DNA of 64,000 nucleotides. It comes from Protula sp. h YS-2021. Its lineage: Eukaryota > Annelida > Polychaeta > Sabellida > Serpulidae. Positions 50,821 to 63,076 of the stretch are shown here, piece by piece. Under the pieces are notes generated by a model. The model ran no database searches. It was not told the origin of the DNA and saw only the letters and a program-made list of their open reading frames with translations. The stretch lies in NCBI GenBank assembly GCA_949752745.1, contig OX457027.1, forward strand, positions 81,523,214 to 81,587,213. The letters are read 5' to 3'. Position 1 is the first letter of the stretch. Each line of letters starts with the position of its first letter. Position numbers and translations under genes: made by a program.

Positions 50821-51903
50821 TTCGAGCCTTCGGAGTTAAAAAATTCTAGTGGTGTTTTTGTTTAAAAAAATTTGTCTGAATGTGAAAAGTGCTTTCAAAT
50901 TCTTTTTTTTAATAATAAGCCCCCGACAACACATTTAGTGTAAGCTCCATGATTCTGTATTTTGTCTTAAGTTTCCTAAATGTACCCCAATATACCATGT
51001 GAGACAATTGCGCTCGCGCAATTAGCTTCTAGTTGGAAATGTCTCTCTGCGTTAAATGCTATGATATTGGCATATCGGTAATACGTTCAAGTACGTAAAC
51101 AACGTTATTCATTATTGATTTTAAGACCGTTGACTATTGAATTTTATATAACCCATAGGTTTTACTCTCACTTTCTTTATTATTTCTATTTCTCTGCAGT
51201 TAATCGCACTTATGAGTTTGTCGTCGTCGTTGTCATCGTGCGCGTCGTTATCGTCGTCGTCATTGCCTTTGTTACGCATTATCGTATGGCTAATAAACAT
51301 TAAATAATACACCAGTGACTTTGACTTAACAGATATATTGGCGATCTTCGGAAACAGTTTTCATACAGATCGATTTGTAATAGTTTGAGGAACAATATTA
51401 CTACAATTTTAGAACGCATTGTTTTAACTTATTGTGTTATTTGCTTTAAGAAACGGATAGATCTAGGACCAAAAAAGTGGATTTAAATTGAGATGTGTCA
51501 CAAATTTTGACACGTTGTTCCATTATCAAATATGCTTGTGTTTGGATTATTGATTTATGCATTCAGCATTATCAGCATATTCATGTTTTCAAAGAATTAC
51601 TTGATTTAATCTAGGGCTAAATCCACTGATTACTTTAAACTACTCTGTTGTTTCGTACATTCCAGGTTTGGAATTCCCCAGGATGGTTATCAACATGGGC
51701 CGGCATTCACACCGAGCGCTCAACCAATCCTTGTGGTTAATCTAATGGATCTGAATGGAATAAAAGGGCGAAGTATTGCAAAGAACAAAATGTATAGTAA
51801 ATACAATAGTACAGCCATTCGTTAACATAATTTGAGGGTAATTGATTGCAATAGTTTTGCAAGTATTCAAACCACGGATAGAACACAAAAATCTTAAAAA
51901 ATT
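50821..51903. other. No gene recognised
   Basis: AT-rich spacer with a short GTC/CGT-rich stretch at 51220-51262. Confidence 0.4.
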
Positions 51904-53400
51904 GGCGCTATAAATGCACAGTCAGTAAGAAACAAATCGGATATAATTGAGGACTTTATCACAGATCATAAGCTGGATATTTGTGCTATATCTGAGACCT
52001 GGATGAGATCTGATGGTGATCAGTTATCTCGTATGATTACTCCTGATGGATATAACTTACATCACTCATCGCGTGACAATAAATCGAGGAAGGTCGTCTG
52101 CGTTTATAGACCACCGAATTTGTCACCAAATGTGTGACGGACGGGAAATAAAAGGCCATTGCTGTTCTTTAACTAATTTATTTCCTATCCTGCCTCGCAA
52201 TGTGGACTGCAAAAAACAATAACAATTATTTGAACACATTGCCACAAAATTAATGCCAAAATACCGATAATTAACAGATAAATCGAAGCAATATTTAATA
52301 TAAATTACTCATGAAATATTTCTGACATAAAAACATTTCATTTATTACAGCTAATTATAATCAAGCTCTTACCAATTGTGGCGGACTTTAAACTTCAGGC
52401 TAAACCCATCTGTTCAGTATGACTGACTTTTACGGACTGACCAAACACGTGAAGAAATAACAACGAATTTTAGACGATATGGTCCGTTGACCAGAACACG
52501 TGTCATAGACCAATCACAGGGGATCACCTGACTTTAACACATGTTTCAAATTTAGGGACCATATAAAGGTTAAGTGTACCATCTCAAAACTAACACCAAG
52601 TCCGCTACAAAATGCATTTCTTAATGACTTTTCATCATTGCTTGAGGGTATTACTTTATGTTCGGATCAGATACATATATATGGTGACTTCAAATTGACC
52701 TGACGGATACAAGCAGTCTCGTGGTTGTGCAATTTCTAGAACTTCTGAGCTCGTTTAGTTTCACGCAACACGTGACCGTCCCCACACATGAATCCGGACA
52801 CATTTTTGATCTGATAATTACGTGGGAAGATGTCTCTCCTCCCAGGCCCCATACATTGGACTATTATTATCAGATCATTTTGCTGTGTTTTGCGAAATTG
52901 CATCTGCATCTACAGACTTTGCTCGTAAAAAGGTGGCATCTCGCCGTACTAGAGGCATTGATTAAGAGCCCCGGAAACTGGATATTTCGGAAATGGTAGC
53001 ATACATCCCAACTGATGCTGATGTCAACTTAATTGTTAATTCGTACAATAGCAAAATGTTGGAAATTTTAGATTTACATGCACCTTTAGCGACGAAAGAA
53101 ATTGTTTTGAAACCCAAACGCCCTTGGTTCTCTCAAGGCCTAAAACTTGCCAAACTGAAACGTGGTGGACATGAGCAGAAATGGAAAAGTCAGCTGATGT
53201 CTCTGACCGGGTGGCATTTACACGTCAGAAAAAGTATACAAATAGGCTTATTGAAAATAAGAAAACTGAAGTTTATAATTCCGCGGTTACTGACAATCAA
53301 CACAATCGGAAGTCACTGTTCAGACTTTATGATAAGATCACCAAACAACCAACGGTCACATCTTTACCGCCTTCTATATATATAGTTTATATATATAGTG
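51904..53400 (+). pseudogene. LINE remnant (Jockey/CR1-like endonuclease, start of RT region)
   Basis: 51905-52137 encodes an endonuclease start in frame (NAQSVRNKSDII, LDICAISETW, GYNLHHSSRDN, VYRPPN), with an internal deletion before VYRPPN and a stop after it. Related sequence resumes at about 52585 (FLNDFSSLLEGITLCSDQ, YGDF) and runs in shifting frames to KKTEVYNS and SLFRLYDKITKQPT (about 53290-53360). The 440 bp between (52138-52580) are unrelated, probably a later insertion. No complete RT is present. Confidence 0.7.
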
Positions 53401-53608
53401 GAAAAGTATTTCATATGTGCAAAAAATTAGTGATATGTTCAGAGCAGTAATGCTAGTGAAGACAAAATGACGGATCAGTAAAGAGAAGAAAAAGTCCATA
53501 ACACTGGCCCCGTACAACTTCAAAATACTCTTTGCGAGTCTTCGACCTGCCAAGTGCTAATTATTTTGAATCATCTAAAAAAGCAAATCAAACAACAACA
53601 ACAAAAAA

Positions 53609-53651
53609 ACAAACAAACAAACAAACAAACAAACAAACAAACAAACAAACA
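53609..53651 (+). repeat. (AAAC)n microsatellite
   Basis: Eleven or so AAAC units after a CAA-rich run. Confidence 0.95.
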
Positions 53652-54207
53652 AAAAATTGAATCCGACACCAACTGTGATATTATTACTTATGCTGTTCAC
53701 ACACAGATTTTGCGTAACTTATTGAATGAGTATGTAAATCAGTATTATAGTATTTATCAAGGTAAAGATGACAGTGCAAGGATCGTGGCAGACTTATAAA
53801 TGAGCTCGACAAGATAGGTATTTTCGTCTGTTCAGAGCACCACAAGTAAAATACCAAAAGGATGCTGTTAGGGAATGAGAAAACTTCATCTTTCACATAA
53901 TATTTTCAGTAATTACAGCTGTGATGATATCTGATATGTCTGAAGTTTGAAATCTAAACATCCACGTTTCTCGAATTGCTTGACCTCGATAATGACATCC
54001 TTACGAAACTAGTTTAGCCATCGTTGTTTATGACTTTTAGATTATTGTAAAAAGAATATATCATGTTGTAAGTTTTCAAATGCCAACATAAATATATTTT
54101 ATTATAGTCACTCATTACATAATTTCGATTTTATATTTCTGAAATCACGTTGAACGGCTACGTACTAAGCTATATCATGATTTTAGTATGATACAACGTT
54201 TTATCAC

Positions 54208-54720
54208 CTGCAATCTGATGGATAATTTGATTTTTTTCGTCATCAGTGACATTTGCCAGTTGCAGCCCATAGACTTACACCTGTTGCTTGCATGATGTCG
54301 TTATAGAAGGACCCGCTACTTTGGCTATATGGCTCAATTAATTCATACTATTGTCTTTCATTTAGTTAATAACTAACTGTTTGCTCTTCACGAATGATTA
54401 TTTGGGTCGACATGGTTAATCGTCGGTGATGTTTTCTTTAGCCCTGTAATTCACGCGCACAAGTTCAAACATTAGAAAACGTTTGACTTATTTTTTAAGT
54501 CACTGACTAGTTTCTCGCTTCCTCCTTCAAAGTGAACAACAGTTTAACAAATTAAGCCTTGTGAATATGCTTAAAAGAAGACGTGGTTCCGTATTTGTTT
54601 GAAAATTTTGCACTCCTCGGTATTTTTATCCATACGGATTGGCTTGGTTGTTTCCAAAACAATCGTATCGGTATTAGGGGCAAGGGGTGTATGAATCAAT
54701 ATTATAATGCCGATGAAGGT
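54208..54720 (-). pseudogene. Relic of a CTLD gene copy
   Basis: 54296-54208 matches the first-half CTLD exon of the 55-59 kb modules (NRCKSMG...IHQI) but has a 1-bp deletion after the SMG codons and a 3-bp loss near the donor. The matching second-half exon is absent: the flanks that surround it elsewhere are joined at about 54118-54125. 54400-54640 resembles the stretch 59270-59580 upstream of the intact array, with indels. 53730-53830 repeats 54690-54795. Confidence 0.65.
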
Positions 54721-55067
54721 AAAGATGAAAGTGCAAGGATCACAGCTATCTTTATAAATGAACTCGACAAGAGAGGTATTTTCATCTGTTTGACACTTCA
54801 TGTATTACTGAATATTTTAAAATGTTGCAATGGTAACAATGGCTAAAATGTCTGAGGTTCAAAATGCAAACATCTACGTACCCGCTTTATCTGAGTTTGG
54901 CTATAAATTATTTACTAGGCCAATTTAGTCAGCATTTTTCATGATTTTAAGACAACTTGATAGAGTGAATAAAGTAACAAGTTACTAACCTATCAACTAC
55001 AATTGTACAGATATTGATTTAATTGAAGTCACTCATTGCTTAAAGTGTGTTGACAGGTAGGCATTTG

Positions 55068-55760
55068 TTACTGAACTTTAATTTCACATACAGAAGGTAC
55101 TTCAGAATGACAAGGAAAGTCATTCCACTTTCCACCTTTATCATTGTACATCATTGCACAATTTTCCCGAGTGCCACCGTTAGGTTCTCTTGCATTCCAG
55201 TATGCGTATGTCATACGCTTCCCAGATGTGCTCCATCGCCAATGTCCCTCAGTTCCTGTGTCTTGACCGTCAATATGGATGATAGTATTCTTTTCTATAA
55301 GTATATTTTAAATCTGGATAGAAATTTTCCATATCGAAATAATTATAAGAATCTTAAGAAAACAATTTCGATTTTACATTTCTGAAACCACATTGAACTT
55401 ATATGTATTAAGTTATATCATCAATTTCGTATTTCTTTGCTGGTCTTTTTCTTTAAATTTAGGATAAAATTTTATGAAATGACTTGAATGTATATTTTGA
55501 AAATGCTAAACAGTAGAAATCAAAAACAATTATACAAACAACAATGATCTCGATCCTCAGATCTGCGATCCAAAATAAATTATTCAACGTTTTATCACCT
55601 GCTGCGATCTGATGGATAATTTCATTTTCCTCGCCATCACTGACATCCGCCAGTTGACCACCCATAGACTTACACCTGTTGCTTGCATCCTGGGCGTTGA
55701 GTTTCTCGGGTACAAAGACATAACAAGAGTGTTTGTACTGACGATCGCAACTAGGTTTCT
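55068..55760 (-). CDS. CTLD module 4, terminal (exons 55760-55599 and 55294-55068)
   Basis: The donor that follows CEIK in modules 1-3 (AAAG|GTCAGT) reads AAAGTTCAGT here, so translation runs on through Val-Gln to a TAA at 55068-55070. This makes it a plausible natural last exon. Confidence 0.7.
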
Positions 55761-58700
55761 CTAAAATAATGTAAGTATATTTTTGGTTCTTCTTGCAAAG
55801 CTAAAATAATGATCCAAAAGCTCAAAAAATATAAACATCTATGTACCAGCTTTATCTGAGTTTGGTTATGTATTATGTACTAGACCAGTTTAGTCAGCAT
55901 TTTTCATGATTTTAAGACAACTTGATAGAGTGAATAAAGTAACAAGTTACTAACCTATCAACTACAATTGTACAGATATTGATTTAATTGAAGTCACTCA
56001 TTACTTAAAGTGTGTTGACTCGAAGGCATTTGTTACTGACCTTTAATTTCACACACAGAAGGTACCTCAGAATGACAAGGAAAGTCATTCCACTTTCCAC
56101 CTTTATCATTGTACATCATTGCACAATTTTCCCGAGTGCCACCGTTAGGTTCTCTTGCATTCCAGTATGTGTATGTCATACGATTCCCAGACGTACTCCA
56201 TCTCCATTGACCCTCCATTCCTGTGTCTTGGCCGTCAATATGGATGATAGTATTCTTTTCTATAAAGGATATTTTAAATCTGGATGGAATTTTTCCATAT
56301 CGAAATAATTATAAGAATCTTAAGAAATCAATTTCGATTTTACAATTCTAAAACCTCATTGAGCTTATATGTATTAAATTATATCATCAATTTCGTATTT
56401 CTTTGCTGGTCTTTTTCTTTAAATTTAGGATAAAATTTTATGAAATGACTTGAATGTTTATTTTGAAAATGCTAAACAGTAGAAATCAAAAACAATTATA
56501 CAAACAGCAATGATCTCGATCCTCAGATCTGCGATCCAAAATAAATTATTCAACGTTTTATCACCTGCTGCGATCTGATGGATAATTTCATTTTCCTCGC
56601 CATCACTGACATCCGCCAGTTGACCGCCCATAGACTTACACCTGTTGCTTGCATCCTGGGCGTTGCGTTTCTCGGGTACAAAGACATAACAAGAGTGTCT
56701 GTACTGACGATCGCAACTAGGTTTCTCTAAAATAATGTAAGTATATTTTTGGTTCTTCTTGCAAAGCTAAAATAATGATCCAAAAGCTCAAAAAATATAA
56801 ACATCTATGTACCAGCTTTATCTGAGGTTGGTTATGTATTATGTACTAGACCAGTTTAGTCAGCATTTTTCATGATTTTAAGACAACTTGATAGAGTGAA
56901 TAAAGTAACAAGTTACTAACCTATCAACTACAATTGTACAGATATTGATTTAATTGAAGTCACTCATTACTTAAAGTGTGTTGACTCGAAGGCATTTGTT
57001 ACTGACCTTTAATTTCACACACAGAAGGTACCTCAGAATGACAAGGAAAGTCATTCCACTTTCCACCTTTATCATTGTACATCATTGCACAATTTTCCCG
57101 AGTGCCACCGTTAGGTTCTCTTGCATTCCAGTATGTGTATGTCATACGATTCCCAGACGTACTCCATCGCCATTGCCCCTCAGTTCCTGTGTCTTGGCCG
57201 TCAATATGGATGATAGTATTCTTTTCTATAAAGGATATTTTAAATCTGGATAAAATATTTCCATGTGGAAATAATTATAAGAATCTTAAGAAAACAATTT
57301 CGATTTTACAATCCTGAAATTACATTGAATTTATATGTATTAAGCTTTAATACATTTTTACTATTTCTTTGTTGGTCTTTTTCTTTAAATTTAGGACAAA
57401 AATGTTATGCACTGACATGAATGTTTATTTTCGAAATGCTTAACAGTAGAAATCAAAAACCATTATAAAAGCAACAATGATCTCGATCTTCAAATCTGCG
57501 GTCTAACATACATTATTCAACGTTTTAGCACCTGCTGCGATCTGATGGATAATTTCATTTTCCTCGCCATCACTGACATCCGCCAGTTGACCGCCCATAG
57601 ACTTACACCTGTTGCTTGCATCCTGGGCGTTGAGTTTCTCGGGTACAAAGACATAACAAGAGTGTTTGTACTGACGATCGCAACTAGGTTTCTCTAAAAT
57701 AATGTAAGTATATTTTTGGTCTTTCTTGCAAAGCTAAAATAATGATCCAAAAGGTAAAAAAATATAAACATCTACGTACCAGCTTTATCTGAGTTTGGTT
57801 ATGTATTATGTACTAGACCAGTTTAGTCAGCATTTTCTCATGGTTTTAAGACAACTTGATTGAGTGAATAAAGTAACAAGTTACTAACCTATCAACATGC
57901 ATGAAGGAAGCATGTACATGCAAGTGGATAAGATTACCTTAGACGCGATAGATACCATAGGAAATGGGGATCGTGGTCCATCAAGGGCAATTGAAAAACG
58001 GATCTTGCTTTCTTTTTTTTTCTTCTTATCTCGTTAATGCATACCTACATTAGTCAAACCATATGTACATCCCGAAAAAAACCCTATGACACTTCTGCAC
58101 ACCCCTTGTGTTTCATGTCTGCTTTTTCTTACAAATGTTTACTACATCATAGATGCGAGTGAATTTATAGACAATTGTTAAAATAACTGCAGTATTGTCT
58201 GGGTGCTGCGACACCTAGCGATGTGTAAACTGTGTGTCTGCAAAAGGTTGCTGGAAGGTTTTTGGTGTAAATGTGCGAGTAATTGATGTGACGTACAATG
58301 TCTTCCTTTTCAATAATAATAATAAAAAAACCCTATAAACTACAATTGTACAGATATTGATTTAATTGAAGTCACTCATTACTTAAAGTGTGTTGACTCG
58401 AAGGCATTTGTTACTGACCTTTAATTTCACACACAGAAGGTACCTCAGAATGACAAGGAAAGTCATTCCACTTTCCACCTTTATCATTGTACATCATTGC
58501 ACAATTTTCCCGAGTGCCACCGTTAGGTTCTCTTGCATTCCAGTATGTGTATGTCATACGATTCCCAGATGTGCTCCATCGCCATTGTCCCTCAGTTCCT
58601 GTGTCTTGACCGTCAATATGGATGATAGTATTCTTTTCTATAAGTACATTTTAAATCTGGATGGAATTTTTCCATATCGAAATAATTATAAGAATCTTAA

Positions 58701-59103
58701 GAAATCAATTTCGATTTTACAATTCTGAAACCACATTGAGCTTATATGTATTAAATTATATCATCAATTTCGTATTTCTTTGCTGGTCTTTTTCTTTAAA
58801 TTTAGGATAAAATTTTATGAAATGACTTGAATGTTTATTTTGAAAATGCTAAACAGTAGAAATCAAAAACAATTATACAAACAACAATGATCTCGATCCT
58901 CAGATCTGCGATCCAAAATAAATTATTCAACGTTTTATCACCTGCTGCGATCTGATGGATAATTTCATTTTCCTCGCCATCATTGACATCCGCCAGTTGA
59001 CCGCCCATAGACTTACACCTGTTGCTTGCATCCTGGGCGTTGAGTTTCTCGGGTACAAAGACATAACAAGAGTCTTTGTATTGACGATCGCAACAAGGTT
59101 TCT
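55068..59103 (-). CDS. Tandem C-type lectin gene: four two-exon CTLD modules
   Basis: Eight exons in transcription order: 59103-58942, 58637-58419; 57693-57532, 57225-57007; 56726-56565, 56259-56041; 55760-55599, 55294-55068. All internal borders are phase 1, so the modules (127 aa each) can be joined in frame as one protein of at least four CTLDs, or each could be a separate transcript. First-half exons carry CDRQYK, SCYVFVPEKL and NRCKSMGGQLADV. Second-half exons carry IDGQD, GQWRWSTSGN, YWNAREPNGGT, ENCAMMY, GGKWNDFPCHSE and VCEIK. EPN and WND, the Ca-site-2 motifs of mannose-type CTLDs, are intact in all four, and all disulphide Cys are present. The last module lost its splice donor and ends in a stop. 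No signal-peptide exon is firmly linked; 62356-62494 is a candidate. Confidence 0.78.
56041..56726 (-). CDS. CTLD module 3 (exons 56726-56565 and 56259-56041)
   Basis: Same exon sizes (162 and 219 bp). Substitutions EKRNAQ for EKLNAQ and MEGQWRW for TEGQWRW; EPN and WND intact. Confidence 0.75.
57007..57693 (-). CDS. CTLD module 2 (exons 57693-57532 and 57225-57007)
   Basis: Its intron is more diverged than those of the other modules and carries an in-frame stop directly after the donor (GTGCTA), which supports the splice position. Confidence 0.75.
57897..58340. mobile_element. 444-bp insertion between CTLD modules 1 and 2
   Basis: It is absent from the equivalent interval of the other units (966 bp versus 1,412 bp). 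It is flanked by CCTATCAAC and CCTATAAAC, a possible 9-bp target duplication with one mismatch. No clear inverted ends; the type is unknown. Confidence 0.55.
58419..59103 (-). CDS. CTLD module 1 (exons 59103-58942 and 58637-58419)
   Basis: First module in transcription order. Its N-terminal start differs slightly (KPCCDRQYKDSC) from KPSCDRQYKHSC in module 4. Donors are GTGATA and GTCAGT. Confidence 0.75.
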
Positions 59104-59409
59104 CTAAGATAATGATAGTATACTTTTTGGCTTTTCTTGCAAAGCTTAAATAAGGATCCGAAAGCACAAAAAGTTGTTTTTCTTAATTTTTTAGAAAAAA
59201 CAAAGGCAAAAAATAACATTATGGATTTATAGAAGGACTTACATGCAGAAGTTAATTCATTAGTAAACTCTTTTGTATGTGACTGACTAGTTTTTCGCTT
59301 ACTTCTCCAAGCTGAACGACGGTTTAACAATATAAGCCTTCCAAATATGCTTAAAAGGAGACATTATGCATTTATAGAAGGAGATGTTAAGGTTATTGCA
59401 TGGCTTACT

Positions 59410-59823
59410 TTATTTATATTTTTTTCTTTTTGTTATCGAATAACTAAATGTTTTTCTCTTCCCGTTTGCTTTTTGAATGGACCTGGTTAAGCTGTTGGGA
59501 CCGTTTTCTTTAGCTCTGTCTTGGTATGAAGATTTTAAAATAGCTCTATTCACTTGCACTGGTTCATACATTAGAAAACGCTTGTTTTGTAAGTCACTGA
59601 CTAGTTTTTCCTTATTGGTTAGGTTATTACCAATATAATCGTATCGGCATTTCGTGTAAGGAATTAGGATAGCAATGTAAGGAGGTGAAGGTTCCAGGTC
59701 TCTCTGATAAAGTATAGATTTTGTCTTGCAATTGTTTTTACGTTGGAGAAAAATGAGGGCTGTTCCATAAAAAATTGAAAAAGTAAAATACTTGGAAAGT
59801 TTAATAATTTTCTGGATTCGCAA
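59410..59823 (-). CDS. Possible 5' coding segment upstream of the CTLD array
   Basis: A 137-codon open frame begins MRIQKIIKLSKYFTFSIFYG, with a hydrophobic stretch that could be a signal anchor, and continues through a polar stem-like region. A degenerate paralogue of its downstream half lies at 54400-54480, next to the CTLD relic, so the segment travelled with the lectin gene. No convincing splice link to 59103 was found (stop before the best GTAAGC), so coding status is doubtful. Confidence 0.25.
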   Translation of the reverse strand: MRIQKIIKLSKYFTFSIFYGTALIFLQRKNNCKTKSILYQRDLEPSPPYIAILIPYTKCRYDYIGNNLTNKEKLVSDLQNKRFLMYEPVQVNRAILKSSYQDRAKENGPNSLTRSIQKANGKRKTFSYSITKRKKYK

Positions 59824-62355
59824 AGCAAACTGAAATGCTTTATATAGACTTACTAAGTTGCAAAAGCCTATTGTGTCAAATTCGCTAAATCATTCATTAC
59901 TGGAAATTTTGCTTGGTGTTGAATACACGGCAAATGATATGCCAAAAAATGTAATATAAATAAAATAAATGATGTTTGTGTGGTTATTATATGCTTTTCT
60001 GTTTGTGTACCTTACTTTATTAAATTAATATTTTTGGTTATTAAACAGAAAGGTGTTTAGTTTTCATTACTTCAAAAAGCAAATAAATTCCTGCATGTGA
60101 TGATTATGGTGAAGAATAAAACATTTCGATTTTACTAATTCATTCATTTGCTATGACTTGCGCATACGAAGTAGTGTTACATTTCCAGATGCAGCTAATA
60201 ATTTCGACCATTCTTATGAACTGATACGACACAACGTATACACTTCACCTCTTACAAAGTTCGCTTCATGTCCGTGCAAGTGCAGTTTTAAAAATTGGCA
60301 TTCATTTATGCACCTTTATATCTTCGATTTTTTGCTTAAAAATGTGTAGTTTTAAATGTTTTCTAAAAAGAAAATTTATTATGTTACTTGAACCGTAAGA
60401 AGGAGATGGGCTAGTGTGGAAAGATCACATAAGAATTATTATTTACACGTTGACTATTTACATACCCAGAACTCTGACGTACATAGACTTCTCCCGACTT
60501 CTGTATTCTGTATTGTCTGCTCATTGAAATATAAAGTAACATTTTACTTTGGCTAGAGTAACTCGTGTCCCGTGACAAAAGCTACATATTTCCTATAAGT
60601 AATTTAGCATCTTTCCTTGATTAAAATAAAGCATCTCCAATGAATAAATTTTTATTAAAGAACAAATGTTTGATATATAATGAATATTAGAAGATTAGTG
60701 TTATAGTGTATGTTCAAATTCTTCTGTGTTTTCTCTATTTACAACTAGAGAATGTAATCTTAGCAAAATTAGACAACAGTTCAGTGTTTCGTTACTAGAC
60801 AACACAACACAATCCCTCTATAATAAACCGCTTAAACTGACCGGTTAAGCTTATAATTTAAGCAATGCACAAAACAGTCCAGGAAGCATTGTCTGAAATG
60901 TAATGCAAGGTTTGACGTACTTCACAGAAATGTAATTTTAAGAGTAAGTAGTCCATTGAAAAAAGGGAAGAACAAGAATTTATTTTCTCATTTACAGGTT
61001 AATTCTAATTAATTTTGAAGGTCATAGGTGCATGTTATTCATAACAAATTATTAAGCATAACGCTTACTAAATTAGACTGGCACATCTGTTGCGGGATGT
61101 TGGATAATTGGTCACTCTGGAAAGGACTATTAAAATTTCGTGTTTTCTTCCACAAGGAACCACGGGTAATGGCATGAGTATTTATGAGCACGACTTTCTT
61201 CTTGTGAAATACGTGTGTACTGAGTCTTCCTGTTCTGAGTGTATAAAACCATCAATATTTTTCATGGAAGGGATGATGTGTGATATGTTAGGTAACTCTG
61301 CCATTTTTGAAAAACAAGGATATTCTATGAATAAATGCTGTAAAATCGGATCAGTCGCAGTTACAGGATGCTAAAGTAATATTAACGTCAAACTAAGATT
61401 ACAGAAATGTGTTTTGTGTTTCCTTATTACTTTGCTAAAGACGCTAAAGACACGGTCCAAATTTGATCAAGAGAGATCATTGCTTGAGCAGGGTCGTCCT
61501 AACTCTAATATAAATATCCCCTGCAAGTCTAGAAAGAATAGAACCAAGCACCACAGGACATCGTCGAAAAAACCAACACTACAGATAAGCCGTGTAATAT
61601 TTTCACATATTTTCAAGCCATATGCACTGCATAATTATACTGCGTTCTCATTGTACCTGCACCTGTAATCATTGAATAAAAGGAGAAAAATAGGTTATCA
61701 AAGACCCATTGTAAAAACACATGTGTTGTATCAGCGATATTCAATGCACTCTCCTGTAAAAATATATAACAGGCATATGTTAATATAGCCAAGAGTGACA
61801 ATACCGTGTGCACCTGTTATGTAATAACATGACGCTAAACAGTTAACAAAATAATTACGGGTAGTTTGAAATAAATGCCAAATCAAGATTGAAATAATAT
61901 AGGGTTCTTAACTGTTCATACTAGCCTTTTCAGGCTCGTGCTGCCAGTACTACATTTGACGAGAGGGTTTTTCTTATTATTTCACCCGATAAAGTGTTTT
62001 TATCATTGTATTTAAGACTTGGCTTTCGGTTGGGTGGGACAAAGAGCAACAAGCTTTCATGGTTTAGAAAAGCGGGAGTTTTTCTCTGTTCTTAATTTGT
62101 GGAGTGTATTTATACCGAGATTATAGGATAGTCATATGATAACAGCAAATGTTATTTGATTTCCACTATGTTAAGATGCAAACATTGATTTCTGTCATTA
62201 TGTAATTTCAATAATGAGCGTTGCAATGTATAATAGCAATGCAGTGAATCAATCATACTTTGAATTTGGTTGCAAAAAACGACCTATTGCACAGTTTGTT
62301 CACAAATATAGATAAAACAGAACAACTGTGTTATAATATAAATAAAACTGCTTAC
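59824..62355. other. AT-rich DNA, no gene firmly recognised
   Basis: Only short open frames are present. One at 61108-61374 (+) is Cys-rich (CTESSCSECIK, KCCKIG, ending TGC) with no known motif. One at 61813-61613 (-) starts with a signal-like MHTVLSLLAILTYACYIFL. Neither has supporting splice or homology evidence. Confidence 0.3.
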
Positions 62356-62494
62356 TTCTTGCTCTTGGCTGATCGCTATTTAGTTGTTCCTGGCGTGCAA
62401 TCGGCAGCAATATCTCAAGCAGTCTCTCCCCAACAGGAGTGGAATCGACCGTCCAAAGATGAAGCAAACCACTTAATACTATCAACAGGCTCAT
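62356..62494 (-). CDS. Candidate first exon with signal peptide
   Basis: From the ATG at 62494, 46 codons read MSLLIVLSGLLHLWTVDS, a good signal peptide, followed by a polar segment. The exon ends at a strong donor GTAAGC (62355-62350) in phase 1, the phase needed by the CTLD module exons downstream on the same strand. An alternative ATG lies at 62518. The link to the lectin gene is inference; it could be exon 1 of another minus-strand gene. Confidence 0.35.
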
Positions 62495-62518
62495 CGTTTC
62501 ACATGTGAAATCAAACAT

Positions 62519-63045
62519 GAAAATTTTAATTTGAACTAGCTCTTTCTCGACATAGCAACTTATACAATAGCTGTCCCTCAAAACTGGTTCACCATTGCAA
62601 AAACAACGGCATTTCTTTCGATGCTCCGATACAATAAGTGTTTGTGCAAGACAGCTGTGCTTTTGGTGTGCAGATGTTTCACAAATGGAGTCCAACTGTT
62701 TAAATATTTTACACTAATAAACTGCAAAAGCATTCAAATCACAACAGGATACAACAGCTAGTCTGCAAAATGCCAGTTGTGCAATGTTCAACATTGAACC
62801 CTTACGTAAATTTATCATTTTCTCCAAAAGACAAATGAAGGTCCTCAAAGTGTCGGTCATTTCTATGTCTTTCACATTATTTATTTAAATGAATACTTTT
62901 GTGTTAGTTAATAATTAGGGTAATCTATCTTCTGATTTAGTGGTTCAAGTGGGTGTACACTACAAAAAATTAAAGCATCGACTTTTGGTAGTTAGTAGCA
63001 ATTCCAAAGTAATGTAAGAGACTAAGGAATTATTCAACACACACA

Positions 63046-63076
<31 letters not shown>

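Noticed and set aside
55047..58728. Plus-strand frames of 80-112 codons repeated four times
   Set aside because: Antisense to the CTLD second-half exons; they repeat only because the cassettes do.
58906..58941. WIGL-like FWIADL codons directly after the first-half CTLD exon
   Set aside because: They read in frame past the donor in several cassettes, but module 2 has a stop there, and the spliced second-half exon already supplies the IDGQD strand. Treated as intron.
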